A stretch of 64,000 nucleotides of DNA from Streptomyces kaniharaensis (GTDB taxonomy: Bacteria > Actinomycetota > Actinomycetes > Streptomycetales > Streptomycetaceae), in NCBI RefSeq assembly GCF_009569385.1, contig NZ_WBOF01000001.1:4627501-4691500 (forward strand). The letters are read 5' to 3'. This document shows, piece by piece, positions 63,793-64,000 of the stretch; within the stretch, counting starts at the first letter, position 1, and the number at the start of each line of letters is the position of its first letter. Position numbers and translations under genes: made by a program. Under the pieces are notes generated by a model. It did not search any database and was not told the origin of the DNA. It saw only the letters and a program-made list of their open reading frames with translations.

Positions 63793-64000
63793 TCATCCGT
63801 GGAACCTAGAACCGCGTTGGTTGGGAATCCCGCGGTCGTTCTGCAGCTGCCACAGCTCGTGGAAGAGGCCAGCCGTGTCGGCAACGAGTTCGATGAAGGT
63901 GCCCTGCTGGATGATGCGGCCGTGGTCGAGGACCACGATGCGGTCCGCCATGGCGACGTTGGCGAGGCGGTGACTGACCAGCACCACGGCGCGGTCACGG
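63793..64000 (-). CDS. ABC transporter ATP-binding protein, C-terminal fragment
   Basis: Only the last 68 codons are in the window: RDRAVVLVSHRLANVAMADRIVVLDHGRIIQQGTFIELVADTAGLFHELWQLQNDRG, then the short tail ending GSRFHG. The H-loop is in VSHRLANV. The sequence fits the C-terminus of an exporter-type half-transporter (fused permease-ATPase). The gene enters from the right edge. Its stop codon coincides with the border of the right-end repeats. Confidence 0.88.
   Translation of the reverse strand, partial: RDRAVVLVSHRLANVAMADRIVVLDHGRIIQQGTFIELVADTAGLFHELWQLQNDRGIPNQRGSRFHG

Larger units (their letters stand above)
56981..63793 (-). mobile_element. Compact Tn7-like transposon (TnsA, TnsB, TnsC, TniQ)
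   Basis: Four overlapping genes on the minus strand encode a TnsA-like nuclease, a DDE transposase, an AAA ATPase and a TniQ protein. Related ATGCGCA repeats lie at both flanks in inward orientation. The right side abuts the stop of an ABC transporter gene. Exact ends and a target duplication could not be fixed by eye. There is almost no room for cargo if the left repeats mark the end; otherwise the PIN and protease operons could be cargo. Confidence 0.75.

Overview
This window is high-GC DNA from a streptomycete-like actinomycete (Streptomyces or Kitasatospora). Evidence: most coding sequence has GC-rich third positions, GTG and TTG starts are common, and the gene order follows the conserved actinobacterial block TPR / HAD phosphatase / tlyA / nadK / recN / pyrG / Nudix / parA / scpA / scpB / pseudouridine synthase / cmk / der. 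The Mycobacterium tuberculosis Rv1691-Rv1713 segment has the same order. Species cannot be fixed from sequence reading alone.

Layout. (1) 1-2838: 3' part of a 23S rRNA gene, a 5S rRNA gene and a strong terminator. (2) 3015-16172: a protein with a long Arg/Asp repeat region, DUF1015, a TPR protein, a HAD phosphatase, an SCP2-like protein, a Lys/Ala-rich protein, tlyA, nadK, a divergent MocR-type regulator with a YczE-type membrane protein, and recN. (3) 16349-20709: a glycosyltransferase and a convergent GH15 glucoamylase. An intact IS630-family element sits exactly in their overlapping stop codons and spares both. (4) 21437-42786: pyrG, Nudix hydrolase, an AfsR-like NTPase/TPR protein, ald, then a tightly coupled parA - RHH - scpA - scpB - rluB chromosome-segregation/ribosome cluster. 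After it come an HTH regulator, DUF952, two tandem DUF4139 proteins, tyrA, a broken DUF4419 gene with an internal inversion, cmk and der. (5) 42959-50560: two hypothetical proteins, a secreted Rpf/LysM protein with a long leader and a Crp-like site, an AlkB-like dioxygenase, acyl-CoA thioesterase II, DUF1684 and an MFS exporter. Several gaps here carry short tandem repeats.

(6) 50699-64000 is accessory DNA. It starts at a tRNA-Pro(GGG) gene followed by a tyrosine integrase, an XRE regulator and an excisionase-like protein. The other side carries a 3' fragment of a different tRNA, tRNA-Thr(CGT), with its own terminator, so at least two integration events have been joined. Then come an intracellular subtilisin-like protease with a small partner, a gap with a perfect 27-bp inverted repeat and a decayed reverse-strand ORF, a PIN-domain toxin coupled to a long helical partner, and a four-gene Tn7-like transposition module (TnsA-like nuclease, TnsB/TniA DDE transposase, TnsC/TniB ATPase, TniQ). 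Related ATGCGCA repeats flank the module in inward orientation on both sides. The module abuts the 3' end of an ABC transporter gene that runs off the window.

The best candidates for something new are the compact TnsABC-TniQ module, the protease/small-protein pair, the PIN/long-partner pair, the inverted segment in the DUF4419 gene, and the placement of the IS630 element.
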